Shown here: positions 40,637 through 48,999 of the stretch, in pieces | How the letters are laid out: every line of letters starts with the position of its first letter | Position numbering within the stretch: position 1 is the stretch's first letter | Source of the DNA: Sporolituus thermophilus DSM 23256 | GTDB taxonomy: Bacteria > Bacillota > Negativicutes > Sporomusales > Thermosinaceae | DNA length: 59,380 bases | Assembly (NCBI RefSeq): GCF_900102435.1 | Contig: NZ_FNBU01000018.1 | Span: 1-59,380, forward strand | Reading direction: 5' to 3' | The notes under the pieces: model-generated | Databases searched by the model: none | Told to the model about the DNA's origin: nothing | Seen by the model: only the letters and a program-made list of their open reading frames with translations | Position numbers and translations under genes: made by a program

Positions 40637-41191
40637 ATGAAAAAAACCGCGTTGATTGTCATTGCCCTGGTGGCAATAATGGTGATTATGGGTATATCCA
40701 GTTACAACGGACTGGTCAGTTTAAACGAAAGCGTTAACGGCAAATGGAGCCAGATTGAAAACCAGCTGCAGCGCCGGGCCGATCTGATTCCTAACCTGGT
40801 TAACACGGTCAAGGGTTACGCGGCCCATGAGCAGCAGGCCATTGCGGCGGTTGCCGACGCGCGGGCGAAACTGGCCGGTGCCCAGGGACCGGCGGCCAAA
40901 GCCCAGGCCAACGCCGAATTAAACAGCGCCTTGAGCCGGCTATTGGTCGTCGTGGAAAACTACCCCAACCTAAAGGCCGACAAAAATTTCCGGGCGCTGA
41001 TGGATGAGCTGTCCGGCACGGAAAACCGCATCGCCGTGGCCAGAAAAGACTACAACGACGCCGTGCAGGCGTACAATACCAAGATCCGCTCTTTCCCCAC
41101 CAGCATCTTTGCCGGCATGCTGGGCTTCGGGCCTAAGGAATATTTCAAGGCCGAAGAGGGTGCCAAACAAGTTCCGAAAGTGCAGTTTTAA
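40637..41191 (+). CDS. lemA: LemA family protein
   Basis: This 184-residue protein has an N-terminal membrane helix (TALIVIALVAIMVIMGI) followed by the LemA helical domain. Characteristic segments are SLNESVNGKWSQIENQLQRRADLIPNLVNTV, FRALMDELSGTENRIAVARKDYN and a C-terminal FPTSIFAGMLGF. LemA proteins are membrane-anchored with an outside helical domain and are commonly next to TPM-domain genes, as here. The molecular function is unclear. GGAGGAGG lies about ten bases before the ATG. Confidence 0.93.
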   Translation: MKKTALIVIALVAIMVIMGISSYNGLVSLNESVNGKWSQIENQLQRRADLIPNLVNTVKGYAAHEQQAIAAVADARAKLAGAQGPAAKAQANAELNSALSRLLVVVENYPNLKADKNFRALMDELSGTENRIAVARKDYNDAVQAYNTKIRSFPTSIFAGMLGFGPKEYFKAEEGAKQVPKVQF

Positions 41192-41232
41192 GGCCATACG
41201 GGAAGCGGTAGGAAAAAGCGAGGGATAGAACA

Positions 41233-42000
41233 ATGACCAAAAGGCTGGCCTGGCTGGTACTGGGCATTTACCTTCTGATTGCTGCCGTAGCCTGGGCCCA
41301 GCCGCAAATCCCGCCCGCCCCGACAGCCAGCATCTATATCCAGGATTATGCCGGCGTCGTGTCTGGTGATACCAAAGCGCGCATTAACAGTCTGGGCAGC
41401 CAGCTGGCGGCCAAGACGAAGGCCCAGGTCGTCGTCGTCACCGTCAAGTCATTGCAGGGCGCGTCGATTGAGGACTATGCCCTGGAAATTTTGCGGCGGT
41501 GGGGCGTGGGCGATAAAACGCTGAATAACGGCGTCGTCATGCTGGTGGCGGTCGGCGACCGGCAGTCGCGCATCGAAGTGGGCTACGGCCTGGAGGGGGC
41601 GCTGCCTGACGCGAAGACCGGGCGTATCCAGGACGAATACATGATCCCCTATTTTCAGCGGGGCGACTATGACAAAGGTATTTTAAACGGCTACCTGGCC
41701 TTGGTCAGCGAGGTGGCGAAAGAATACAACCTGGAACTGAAGACCGAGGCCAAGCCGGTACCTAAGCAGCGCGCCGGCGACAGCTCCTGGTGGGACACGC
41801 TGCCCTGGTGGGTAAAAGTCCTGTTTGCTGCCGGGGTGCTGCTTTTATTTATTATTGACTGGCTATTTTTCGGCGGCCAAATCACCTACCTCATTCTGGC
41901 CCTGCTCTTCCGCCGCGGCGGAGGCGGCGGTGGCGGCTACGGAGGCGGCGGCTTCGGCGGCGGATCCGGCGGAGGCGGCGGATCCAGCCGGCGTTGGTAA
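41233..42000 (+). CDS. TPM-domain membrane protein (YgcG-like)
   Basis: This 255-residue protein has a signal peptide (cleavage near AWA, residue 22) and a TPM domain (about 35-165: YIQDYAGVVSGDTKARINSLG, then VVVVTVKSLQGASIEDYALEI and GLEGALPDAKTGRI). A membrane helix pair lies near 192-225, and the tail is Gly-rich (RRGGGGGGGYGGGGFGGG), typical of YgcG proteins. It is co-transcribed with lemA; such pairs are suspected to act in envelope processes. A 14-bp stem terminator follows. Confidence 0.9.
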   Translation: MTKRLAWLVLGIYLLIAAVAWAQPQIPPAPTASIYIQDYAGVVSGDTKARINSLGSQLAAKTKAQVVVVTVKSLQGASIEDYALEILRRWGVGDKTLNNGVVMLVAVGDRQSRIEVGYGLEGALPDAKTGRIQDEYMIPYFQRGDYDKGILNGYLALVSEVAKEYNLELKTEAKPVPKQRAGDSSWWDTLPWWVKVLFAAGVLLLFIIDWLFFGGQITYLILALLFRRGGGGGGGYGGGGFGGGSGGGGGSSRRW

Positions 42001-42010
42001 CAGCAAAAAA

Positions 42011-42050
42011 AACACCCTGGACCCATAAAAAGGGTCCAGGGTGTTTTTGT
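42011..42050. terminator. Strong bidirectional terminator
   Basis: AACACCCTGGACCC (42011-42024) pairs with GGGTCCAGGGTGTT (42032-42045). It serves the TPM gene and the convergent 40-residue gene. Confidence 0.93.
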
Positions 42051-42172
42051 CATTCCTTGGAAGAACAGGAGCTCGTGTCGCATTGTTTCGGCGACAATTC
42101 TTTGGAGAATTCAGTTGAACACTGTTTTTCTTTATTCTTTTTCTCAGCCGAGGACAAATCTTTGAAGCTCAT
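42050..42172 (-). CDS. Very small Cys-containing protein, unrecognised
   Basis: A 40-residue ORF begins MSFKDLSSAEKKNKEKQCST and ends with CDTSSCSSKE. It is hydrophilic, with three cysteines and many Ser/Lys/Glu. The start is convincing: GGAGGTGA lies a few bases before the ATG, and the shared strong terminator begins five bases after the stop. No signal or membrane segment. It lies between the lemA/TPM operon and rubredoxin. I know no family; the cysteines could bind metal or form disulfides (speculation). Confidence 0.55.
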   Translation of the reverse strand: MSFKDLSSAEKKNKEKQCSTEFSKELSPKQCDTSSCSSKE

Positions 42173-42407
42173 TCAGCTCACCTCCGTGAAGTTAGTTTTT
42201 TACCATTTTCCCGTTTTATACCCGTCGGCGCCGCGATTTTTTTGGCCGAATATTCGCCTGTGCTGCCTTATCGGGATGAGCCGCGGTAATAAAAAGGTTA
42301 ATTGAGATAATGGCTATTTTTTAATAATTATTTTTGAATTTTTTATTGCATAAAATGGCCAATAAAGGTAAAATATACCTATAATATCCTAGTGAGGAGT
42401 GAGTGGC

Positions 42408-42566
42408 ATGGACAAATGGGAATGCACAGTGTGCGGCTATGTATACGATGAGGCGGCCGGCGACCTCGACCACGGCATTGCCCCCGGCACAAAGTTCGAG
42501 GACATCCCCGACGACTGGGTGTGCCCCACCTGCGGTATCGGCAAGGATATGTTCGAGAAAAAATAG
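42408..42566 (+). CDS. Rubredoxin
   Basis: This 52-residue one-iron electron carrier has both Cys knuckles, [10 protein letters not shown] (Cys6, Cys9) and [12 protein letters not shown] (Cys39, Cys42), plus the aromatic core (WECTV, DDWVCP). Full length for the family. It serves oxygen/peroxide reduction and other redox reactions in anaerobes, in line with the cytochrome bd genes in the window. The gene has AGGAGTGAG before its ATG, AT-rich promoter sequence upstream and its own terminator. Confidence 0.97.
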   Translation: MDKWECTVCGYVYDEAAGDLDHGIAPGTKFEDIPDDWVCPTCGIGKDMFEKK

Positions 42567-42580
42567 TTTTTTAGCGTCAA

Positions 42581-42605
42581 AAAGCGCCGGCGTGGCGCTT
42601 TTTTA
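42581..42605 (+). terminator. Intrinsic terminator of rubredoxin
   Basis: AAAGCGCC (42581-42588) pairs with GGCGCTTT (42594-42601), then TTTT. Confidence 0.88.
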
Positions 42606-42652
42606 TATATATCAGAAAGTATAAGTTTTTAACCGCAACAGGCGCACGGCGC

Positions 42653-42683
42653 TGTAAAAAAAGACCGGGAGACGAGTCCCGGT
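42653..42683 (-). terminator. Terminator of the DUF3231 gene
   Basis: ACCGGG (42678-42683 read on the minus strand) pairs with CCCGGTC (42663-42669), followed by a T tract on the minus strand. Confidence 0.75.
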
Positions 42684-42714
42684 GGTAGTGAGAGGAGTGG
42701 TGGGGTGGTTTGCG

Positions 42715-43251
42715 TTAGTGTGTGACTTTGGCGAGATGAGGGAGCCAGCCGCGCTTCAGCATGAGCTGCAGCAGACGGTAGTTCCAGTCCAGACCGGCGT
42801 CAAGGCGTTCGCGGAACATGGTGCCGATTTCCAGCTGATAGGATTGATGCAGGGCCGACAAGCAGGCCATCTGAGCCCCTTTGGCCAGCGTGCCGATCGT
42901 GGCGGCGATCTCCGCGTCGGTTAAGCGGGCGTCGGCCGGGATGTCCAAATGGTCGTGCAGCTTGCGCTCCGTCCAGTCAAAAACGGGAATCTCGGCATCG
43001 CCTGCCTTCATCAGCGCTTCGCAGCGCTCGATAGTCAGTTTGGTCAGGTCTTCGATCGCCTCTTTAATGAGCTCTTTCAGTTCCGAATCCTGAGCGTGGT
43101 TATACAGTACACTAAGGACGGCCATATTGTATCGGCCTTGCGCGATGATGCCGTACATGCTGCCTGCTTCCAGGTAGTTGACAGCCTCTTTGTCCAACAT
43201 GACCTGAGCGGCGGCGCGGGTAACGGAGTTTATCTTGTCCATGATTGTCAT
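42715..43251 (-). CDS. DUF3231-like helical protein
   Basis: This 178-residue, all-helical protein resembles one half of DUF3231 proteins, which consist of two four-helix bundles and occur in spore-forming Firmicutes. Segments: LEAGSMYGIIAQGRYNMAVLSVLYNHAQDSELKELIKEAIED, then PVFDWTERKLHDHLDIPADARLTDAEIA, and a second helical pair ending LLQLMLKRGWLPHL. A ferritin-like or coat-associated fold has been suggested for such proteins; function is not established. GGAGGCAAGGG lies upstream of the ATG. It is a single gene with its own terminator. Confidence 0.6.
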   Translation of the reverse strand: MTIMDKINSVTRAAAQVMLDKEAVNYLEAGSMYGIIAQGRYNMAVLSVLYNHAQDSELKELIKEAIEDLTKLTIERCEALMKAGDAEIPVFDWTERKLHDHLDIPADARLTDAEIAATIGTLAKGAQMACLSALHQSYQLEIGTMFRERLDAGLDWNYRLLQLMLKRGWLPHLAKVTH

Positions 43252-43412
43252 AACCCTTGCCTCCCTGGTTTATTACAATGCTTGCTGCAGTTATTCCATC
43301 ATTAGAATGAGCAGTTTGGGCCAATTTCATACACCTGGCAGGACTTTGACAGGCAGACCGCGAAATTTCTAAAGTCCTTGCTACAGGTTATTTTGGGATT
43401 GGAGGTTTCGCG

Positions 43413-44426
43413 ATGGATTGGCAAACACTAAAAGCACAAGCACGGGAAAAATTCCGCGGCGCCTGCCGCGTCTGCCCAACCTGCAACGGAATAGCCTGCG
43501 CCGGTGAAGTGCCGGGGATGGGCGGACTGGGCACCGGCGCCGCTTTTCGCAATAATGTGGAGGCGTTGGCTGGGTTCCGCCTTAATTTGCGCACCATCCA
43601 CAATGTTCATTCGCCCAAGCTGTCCTGCCGCATCCTGGGGATTGATCTGGCCATGCCCGTCATTGCCGCGGCGATCGGGGGCATCGGCTTCAATATGAAC
43701 GGCGCCATGACGGAAGAAGATTATGCCGCCGCCATTGTGGCCGGCTGCCGCCAAGCCGGGACCGTCGGCATGACCGGTGACGGGCCGAAGCCTGAGGTGT
43801 TTGAAGCCGGGATCAAGGCCATGGCCGCCGGGCATGGACCGGCGATTCCCATTATTAAACCCCGCGACGCGGCCAAAATCGTGGAAATGGCCAACCGGGC
43901 GGCCGCGGCCGGGGCGCCGGCGTTCGGCATCGACATTGACGCCGCCGCCTTGATTAATATGACCAACGCCGGCCAAAAAGTGGGGCCGAAAACGCAGGAC
44001 GAGCTGGCGTATATTAAGCGGCATACAACTATTCCGTTTATTGTCAAGGGCATCATGACCCCTGACGAGGCCGAGGCCTGCTGCGCCGCCGGCGTCGATG
44101 CCATCGTCGTGTCCAACCACGGCGGCCGGGCCCTGGACCATACGCCCGGCACGGCCCAGGTGCTGCCCTATATTGCCGAAATGGTGAAAGGGAAAATCAC
44201 CATCCTGGTGGACGGCGGCATCCGCAGCGGCGCCGATATTCTCAAGATGCTGGCTTTGGGGGCGGATGCCGTGCTGATTGGCCGGCCGCTGGCCATTGGC
44301 GCCGTAGGCGGCGGCGCGGACGGTGTCGCCACTGTTCTCAATAAACTGGCCGGCGAACTGCGGGCCGCGATGGTCCTCACCGGAACGGCGGACGTCGCGG
44401 CCGTGAAGGAAGATATTATCTGGTAA
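43413..44426 (+). CDS. FMN-dependent alpha-hydroxy-acid oxidising-type protein
   Basis: This 337-residue TIM-barrel flavoprotein of the glycolate oxidase/lactate dehydrogenase family has FIVKGIMTPDEAE (Lys at the FMN site), VVSNHGGRALDHTPG (catalytic His) and ILVDGGIRSGADILKMLALGADAVLIGRP. The N-terminus has a Cys cluster, CRVCPTCNGIAC (residues 17-28), absent from classical members and perhaps binding metal. It is followed by a hisC-like gene after 16 bases, so probably co-transcribed. Substrate unknown. Confidence 0.85.
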   Translation: MDWQTLKAQAREKFRGACRVCPTCNGIACAGEVPGMGGLGTGAAFRNNVEALAGFRLNLRTIHNVHSPKLSCRILGIDLAMPVIAAAIGGIGFNMNGAMTEEDYAAAIVAGCRQAGTVGMTGDGPKPEVFEAGIKAMAAGHGPAIPIIKPRDAAKIVEMANRAAAAGAPAFGIDIDAAALINMTNAGQKVGPKTQDELAYIKRHTTIPFIVKGIMTPDEAEACCAAGVDAIVVSNHGGRALDHTPGTAQVLPYIAEMVKGKITILVDGGIRSGADILKMLALGADAVLIGRPLAIGAVGGGADGVATVLNKLAGELRAAMVLTGTADVAAVKEDIIW

Positions 44427-44442
44427 TAACGGAGGTTACGCC

Positions 44443-45555
44443 ATGACCGCTATTCATATCGAGCCGCGGCCGGCGGTTCATCAGCTAAGGGCCTTTACGC
44501 CGGACCTGCCTGACCGGACGGTGGGGGAACTGCGCCGGCTGCTCGGGTTGGACGAAGTTATCAAGCTGTCGTTTAATGAAAGTCCGTACGGGCCTTCGCC
44601 GCGCGTGGCCGAAGCCCTGCAGCAGGCCGCCCGGTATGTCCACTGGTACCACGACCCGGAAGGCAAGGAACTCAGGGAAAAACTGGCCGCCCGCTACGGC
44701 GTCGGCAGCGAGCAGATCTTTCTTGCTAACGGCGCCGACGAGGCGATTACCCTTATTGCCCAGGCCTACCTTTCCCCCGGCGACGAGGCGGTAATCCCGG
44801 CGCCCACCTTTGGCGCCTGCGCCTTTTCCACTCGCCTGGTCGGAGCCACGCCCGTGTTTGTCCCGGTGCGGCAAGACCTGGCGATTGATCTGGCGGCCAT
44901 GGCCCAAGCGGTGACGCCGCGGACCAAACTGGTCTACCTGTGCAATCCCAATAATCCTACCGGCATGATGACGGGCGGCGACGAGCTGCGGCGCTTTGTC
45001 GCCGGCCTGCCAGAGCACGTCGTCGTCCTTATTGACGAGGCCTATGCCGAGTTTGTCACCGATCCGGCCTACTTGTCCGGCATTTCCCTTTTGCCCGACC
45101 ACGCCAACGTCGTCGCTGTCCGCACTTTCTCCAAGATTTACGGGATGGCGGCGCTTCGCCTCGGGTATGGTATCGCCCGGCCCGAGCTGGTGGCCACGGT
45201 AAACAGGGTGCGCAATCCCTTTAACGTCAACTTCCTGGCCCATATGGCGGCGTTGGCGGCCCTGGCCGATGACGACTTTCACCGCCTGGTGGCCGCCCGC
45301 AACGCCGAGCAGCGCCGGCGGCTGACCGACGCGTTCACGGCAATGGGCTGGCAGGTTTGTCCTTCCCAGACCAATTTCCTGTTCGCCGATACCGGACAGG
45401 ACAGTGCGGCCCTTTGCCTGGCGCTGGCCCGACAAGGAATAATTATACGGCCGGGACATGGCTGGCAGCGGCCGAGTTTTGTCCGCATCACGGTGGGCAG
45501 TCCTGAGCAAAACGATAAACTTTTGGCGGCGCTCCGCCAATTATGCGGACAGTAA
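44443..45555 (+). CDS. hisC: Histidinol-phosphate aminotransferase family enzyme
   Basis: This 370-residue PLP-dependent class-I/II aminotransferase has LSFNESPYGPSPRV at the N-terminus, YLCNPNNPTGM, DEAYAEFV and the Schiff-base lysine in TFSKIYGMAALRLGYG, all as in HisC. It stands alone, outside a his operon and directly after the FMN enzyme. It may therefore act on aromatic or other amino acids; the HisC name gives the family rather than a proven substrate. GGAGGTTACGCC precedes the ATG. Confidence 0.85.
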   Translation: MTAIHIEPRPAVHQLRAFTPDLPDRTVGELRRLLGLDEVIKLSFNESPYGPSPRVAEALQQAARYVHWYHDPEGKELREKLAARYGVGSEQIFLANGADEAITLIAQAYLSPGDEAVIPAPTFGACAFSTRLVGATPVFVPVRQDLAIDLAAMAQAVTPRTKLVYLCNPNNPTGMMTGGDELRRFVAGLPEHVVVLIDEAYAEFVTDPAYLSGISLLPDHANVVAVRTFSKIYGMAALRLGYGIARPELVATVNRVRNPFNVNFLAHMAALAALADDDFHRLVAARNAEQRRRLTDAFTAMGWQVCPSQTNFLFADTGQDSAALCLALARQGIIIRPGHGWQRPSFVRITVGSPEQNDKLLAALRQLCGQ

Positions 45556-45664
45556 CAGAAAGCGGCAGCCAAAAATAATTTATTAAATAGCCTCTGTTTT
45601 GCAGGATATTATGCAGTGGTCAAGAATATTAATGCAGTAAGAATCTTAGGGAGGGACAGGATAA

Positions 45665-46675
45665 ATGCGTAAAAAAGTTGTAGCGCTTTTGCTCGCGGCG
45701 GTGATGGTCGCGGTTTTGGTTGCCGGCTGCGGCTCGACCAATAAACCGGCCGCCCAACAACCGGCGGCCAAAGAGCCGATTAAAATCGCCCTGCCGACCT
45801 TTACCGGCTACGGTCCGCTGCTGGTAGCCAAAGAAAAGGGTTTCTTCAAAAACAAGGGACTGGATGTGGAGATCCAGATCATCGACGGTCTGGGCGAACG
45901 CAAACAGGCGCTGATGGCCAATAAGATTCACGGGATGGCCACCGCTCTTGACGTTTCGGTTACCATGGCGGGCGACGGCGTGCCGATCAAAATCTTGTGG
46001 GCTTTTGACACTTCCAACGGCGCCGACGGTATTTTGGTGAAAAACAATAAAGGTATTAGCAGCGTCGCCGACCTGAAGGGCAAGGAGATTGCCCTGCCGG
46101 AAGCGGCTACCAGCCACTTCTTCCTCCTCAATGTTCTGGATAAAGCCGGCATGTCCGACAAAGACGTGAAAATCGTCAACATGACGGCCGGCGAAGCCGG
46201 CGCCGCCTTTGTGGCCGGCAAAGTCGACGCCGCGGTAACCTGGGAGCCCTGGCTGACCAAAGGCGCCAAGGCGGACGGCAAGGTGCTGGCAAGCACGAAA
46301 GACCTGCCCGGCATCATCGTTGACGTCGTCTTTCTGCGGGAAGACTTCGTGAAGGCCCATCCGGACCAAGTTCAGGCGTTCGTAGCGGCCCTCAAGGAAG
46401 CGACCGATTTCATGATGACTAATAAGGACGAGGCCTATAAGATTATCGCCAACGGTTTCAAGATGAAGCCGGAGGAAATCAGCGCCGACATGGAGACTCT
46501 CAAGTTCTACGGCCTGAATGAGAACATCGCTTTCTTCGGCACGCCGGATAAACCCGGTCCGATTTATGACGTAACCAAGAAAGCCGGTCAGTTCTATTTT
46601 GACAAAAAGAAAATAAGCAAGGTGCCGAACCCGGCGGATATGATTGACGCAAGTTTTCTGAGCAAGTTAAAATAG
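45665..46675 (+). CDS. ABC transporter binding lipoprotein (nitrate/sulfonate/taurine type)
   Basis: This 336-residue lipoprotein has lipobox VAGCG (Cys22) and an NMT1/SsuA-like fold: IKIALPTFTGYGPLLVAKEKGFFKNKGLDVEIQ, GLGERKQALMANKIHG, DAAVTWEPWLTKG. It feeds the permease/ATPase genes that follow (46742-48342). The family takes up sulfonates, nitrate/cyanate, thiamine precursors or similar small molecules; nothing here decides the substrate. A hairpin between this gene and the permease may raise the binding-protein:permease ratio. GGGAGGGACAGG precedes the ATG. Confidence 0.88.
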   Translation: MRKKVVALLLAAVMVAVLVAGCGSTNKPAAQQPAAKEPIKIALPTFTGYGPLLVAKEKGFFKNKGLDVEIQIIDGLGERKQALMANKIHGMATALDVSVTMAGDGVPIKILWAFDTSNGADGILVKNNKGISSVADLKGKEIALPEAATSHFFLLNVLDKAGMSDKDVKIVNMTAGEAGAAFVAGKVDAAVTWEPWLTKGAKADGKVLASTKDLPGIIVDVVFLREDFVKAHPDQVQAFVAALKEATDFMMTNKDEAYKIIANGFKMKPEEISADMETLKFYGLNENIAFFGTPDKPGPIYDVTKKAGQFYFDKKKISKVPNPADMIDASFLSKLK

Positions 46676-46684
46676 GGTAGGTAT

Positions 46685-46718
46685 GCCAGCAGCCCGCGCG
46701 GCGGGCTGCTGGCGTTTT
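46685..46718 (+). terminator. Strong intercistronic hairpin, partial terminator or processing site
   Basis: GCCAGCAGCCCGC (46685-46697) pairs perfectly with GCGGGCTGCTGGC (46701-46713), followed by only GTTTTC. It lies between the binding protein and the permease. Confidence 0.7.
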
Positions 46719-46741
46719 CGGCAGCGAAAGTCACATTTTGG

Positions 46742-47557
46742 GTGGTGGTATTGTTGCAGAAACTGAAACTCTTTGTCCCTAAAGCGGATATTCCGGCATC
46801 GGTCTATGTTTCGCTCACGGTTCTTTCGTTCGTCCTGCTGTTGGGCGCTTGGTCGGTCCTGACCTACGGCGGTTTCGTCCCGCCCCTGTTTTTGCCGACT
46901 CCCGGCCAGATTATCGCCAGCGCGGTAGTGCTGTTCACCGAATTTGATTTGACTAAGGACATCCTGGCCAGTGTGGCACGGGTAACCGGCGGCTTTTTGC
47001 TGGCCGCCGTTATTGGCGTGCCCCTTGGCATCCTCATGGGCAGCCTCAAGGTGTTCGAGGCGTTTGTTGAACCGTTGCTCGGTTTTCTGCGCTATATGCC
47101 GGCCTCGGCCTTTATCCCGCTCTTTATCCTGTGGCTGGGCATCGGCGAAAGCGAGAAGGTGGCGGTCATTTTCTTCGGTACCTTTTTCCAGCTCACCCTC
47201 ATGGTCATGGACGTGACGAAAAACGTGTCGCAGGCGCTGATCGACACGGCGTACACCCTGGGCGTATCCAAACGGGGCGTGTTCTGGCGGGTTATCTTGC
47301 CGGCCAGCATGCCGGGCATTGTCGACACCCTGCGGATTACTTTCGGGTGGGCCTGGACGTACCTGGTCGTGGCGGAAATCGTCGCCGCCAGCTCGGGCCT
47401 GGGGCATATGATCATGCAGTCCCAGCGCTTTTTGAAAACTTCCCATATTATTGTCGGCATTATCATTATCGGTGTCATCGGGATTATTATCGACCTGGCC
47501 TTTAAGTGGCTGTACTACCGGCTGTTCCCCTGGCTGCGCAAAGGAGGTGTCGCCTAA
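46742..47557 (+). CDS. ABC transporter permease (SsuC/TauC type)
   Basis: This 271-residue (or slightly shorter) permease has six predicted helices. Its conserved EAA-type loop is ALIDTAYTLGVSKRGVFWRVILPASMPGIVDTLRI, and FLRYMPASAFIPLFILWLGIGESEKVAVIFFG is typical of the SsuC/TauC branch. The start is ambiguous among GTG 46742/46745 and TTG 46751/46754. GGGTGGTGG could serve as ribosome site for the TTG codons. It overlaps the ATPase gene by one base (TAATG). Confidence 0.9.
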   Translation: MVVLLQKLKLFVPKADIPASVYVSLTVLSFVLLLGAWSVLTYGGFVPPLFLPTPGQIIASAVVLFTEFDLTKDILASVARVTGGFLLAAVIGVPLGILMGSLKVFEAFVEPLLGFLRYMPASAFIPLFILWLGIGESEKVAVIFFGTFFQLTLMVMDVTKNVSQALIDTAYTLGVSKRGVFWRVILPASMPGIVDTLRITFGWAWTYLVVAEIVAASSGLGHMIMQSQRFLKTSHIIVGIIIIGVIGIIIDLAFKWLYYRLFPWLRKGGVA

Positions 47558-48342
47558 TGTCGGCGAAACTCTTGATCGACGATGTTTCCAAAGTGTTCAG
47601 CGATGGCAAAAACGAAGTAACCGCCCTGGCCAATACCAGTTTTGCCGTTCGCCCCAATGAATTTATTACCATCCTTGGCCCGTCCGGCTGCGGCAAGTCA
47701 ACCATCCTCAAAATTATCGCCGGATTGGAAGAACCGTCCAGCGGCCGGGTGCTCTTAGACGGCCGGGAAATCAAAGGGCCGGGCGCCGACCGGGGCATGG
47801 TGTTCCAGTCGTACACGCTCTTTCCCTGGCTGACGGTCAGGCAAAACATTGAATTCGGCTTGGAAGTGGCCGGTCGGCCCAAGGCCGAGCGGCGCGACAT
47901 TGCCTACCACTACCTGGAGAAAATCGGCCTAAAAGGCTTTGAAAACGCATACCCGCAAAATCTGTCCGGCGGCATGAAGCAGCGGGTGGCCATCGCCCGG
48001 GCATTGGCCAATGATCCCGAGGTCTTGCTAATGGATGAACCGTTTGGCGCGCTGGACGCCCAAACGCGCACCGTCATGCAGGAACTGCTGGTTGACGTGT
48101 GGGAAGAGTCGCACAAGACCATCCTGTTCGTTACCCACGACGTGGACGAGGCGGTCTTTTTGGGTGATACTATTTATGTTATGACGGCCCGCCCGGGTAA
48201 AATCAAGGAACGCATCGAAGTGCCGCTGCCGCGGCCGCGCAAGTTTGACGTTAAACTCAGTCCGGTGTTCCTGGAGATTAAGCGCCAGGTGCTCGAACTC
48301 ATCCGGGAAGAGAGCTGGAAGACGGCCAACAGCAACCTGTAA
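47557..48342 (+). CDS. ABC transporter ATP-binding protein (SsuB/TauB type)
   Basis: This 261-residue ATPase has Walker A GPSGCGKST, VFQSYTLFPWLTVRQNIEFGL, signature [15 protein letters not shown], Walker B VLLMDEPFGALDAQTR and H-loop VTHDVDEAVFLGD. The FPWLTV and GCGKST forms are typical of the nitrate/sulfonate/taurine group. Start ATG 47557 has AAGGAGGTG upstream and overlaps the permease stop. It forms one transporter with the preceding two genes. The next gene (DNA methyl transferase) begins 13 bases later and may be in the same operon. Confidence 0.93.
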   Translation: MSAKLLIDDVSKVFSDGKNEVTALANTSFAVRPNEFITILGPSGCGKSTILKIIAGLEEPSSGRVLLDGREIKGPGADRGMVFQSYTLFPWLTVRQNIEFGLEVAGRPKAERRDIAYHYLEKIGLKGFENAYPQNLSGGMKQRVAIARALANDPEVLLMDEPFGALDAQTRTVMQELLVDVWEESHKTILFVTHDVDEAVFLGDTIYVMTARPGKIKERIEVPLPRPRKFDVKLSPVFLEIKRQVLELIREESWKTANSNL

Positions 48343-48355
48343 GGGGCGGGGAATT

Positions 48356-48907
48356 ATGACGAAGGTTTATAACCTCTTTACGACTGAATGGGGCCACATG
48401 GCAGCCGTTTGGAGCGACAGCGGCCTGTGGGAGCTCAGTTTTCCCCGGCCGGATGCGGCGGCCGCCCTGGCCGATTTGACCACACCCGATCTCACGGAAG
48501 GAGAGGCACATCCGCTGCTGGCCGAACTGGCCGGTCAGCTTAAAGTTTATTTCCGCGGCTATCCGGCGGTGTTCACCGTCCCTGTTGACTGGCGCGGCTA
48601 CACGCCCTTTCAGGCGGCAGTGCTACGTTACACGGCCGGTATTGCCTTCGGCGAGGTGCGGACTTACGGTGAGGTAGCCAAAGCCGTTGGCGCCCCCAAG
48701 GCGGCGCGGGCGGTAGGCGGCGCCCTGCACCGCAACCGCACGCCAATCGTTATTCCCTGTCATCGCGTCATCGGCGCCGACGGCAACCTGACCGGCTTCG
48801 GCGGCGGCCTGGAGCTGAAAAAGGCGCTGCTGCTGCTTGAGCAAGCGGGTCAGGGCGATACTTGTATTACGGGTACGCTTGCGTTAAATAAGTCAATTTT
48901 TGAATAA
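48356..48907 (+). CDS. Methylated-DNA--[protein]-cysteine S-methyltransferase
   Basis: This 183-residue suicide repair protein removes O6-alkyl groups from guanine. Active-site [18 protein letters not shown] and the DNA-binding [29 protein letters not shown] are intact. The N-terminal domain (to about 85) is of the Ogt type. After LLLLEQAG the protein has an unusual 18-residue tail whose last residues (NKSIFE) are encoded by an R2 repeat in reverse orientation, which also gives the stop codon. GGGGCGGGG precedes the ATG. It may be transcribed with the ABC transporter. Confidence 0.9.
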   Translation: MTKVYNLFTTEWGHMAAVWSDSGLWELSFPRPDAAAALADLTTPDLTEGEAHPLLAELAGQLKVYFRGYPAVFTVPVDWRGYTPFQAAVLRYTAGIAFGEVRTYGEVAKAVGAPKAARAVGGALHRNRTPIVIPCHRVIGADGNLTGFGGGLELKKALLLLEQAGQGDTCITGTLALNKSIFE

Positions 48908-48924
48908 GTCAAGCCTGACCCCAC
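48889..48924 (-). repeat. R2 repeat, reversed copy on a gene end
   Basis: Read on the minus strand: GGGGTCAGGCTTGACTTATT followed by CAAAAATTGACTTATTT. It covers the last codons and stop of the methyltransferase gene. Confidence 0.7.
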
Positions 48925-48932
48925 AAAAAATG

Positions 48933-48961
48933 TTGTCAAGAGTATTGGGGCGGAATATAAT
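48933..48961 (+). promoter_or_regulatory. Sigma-A promoter of the YvlD-like gene
   Basis: TTGTCA (48933-48938) and TATAAT (48956-48961), spaced 17 bases. Confidence 0.75.
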
Positions 48962-48999
48962 AGTAGATGGACTTGGAAAAGGCTAAGGAGGCGTGCGCG

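Noticed and set aside
42629-42655. Further R1 copy after rubredoxin
   Set aside because: Only TTTTTAACCGCAACAGGCGCA remains; too short to list as a copy.
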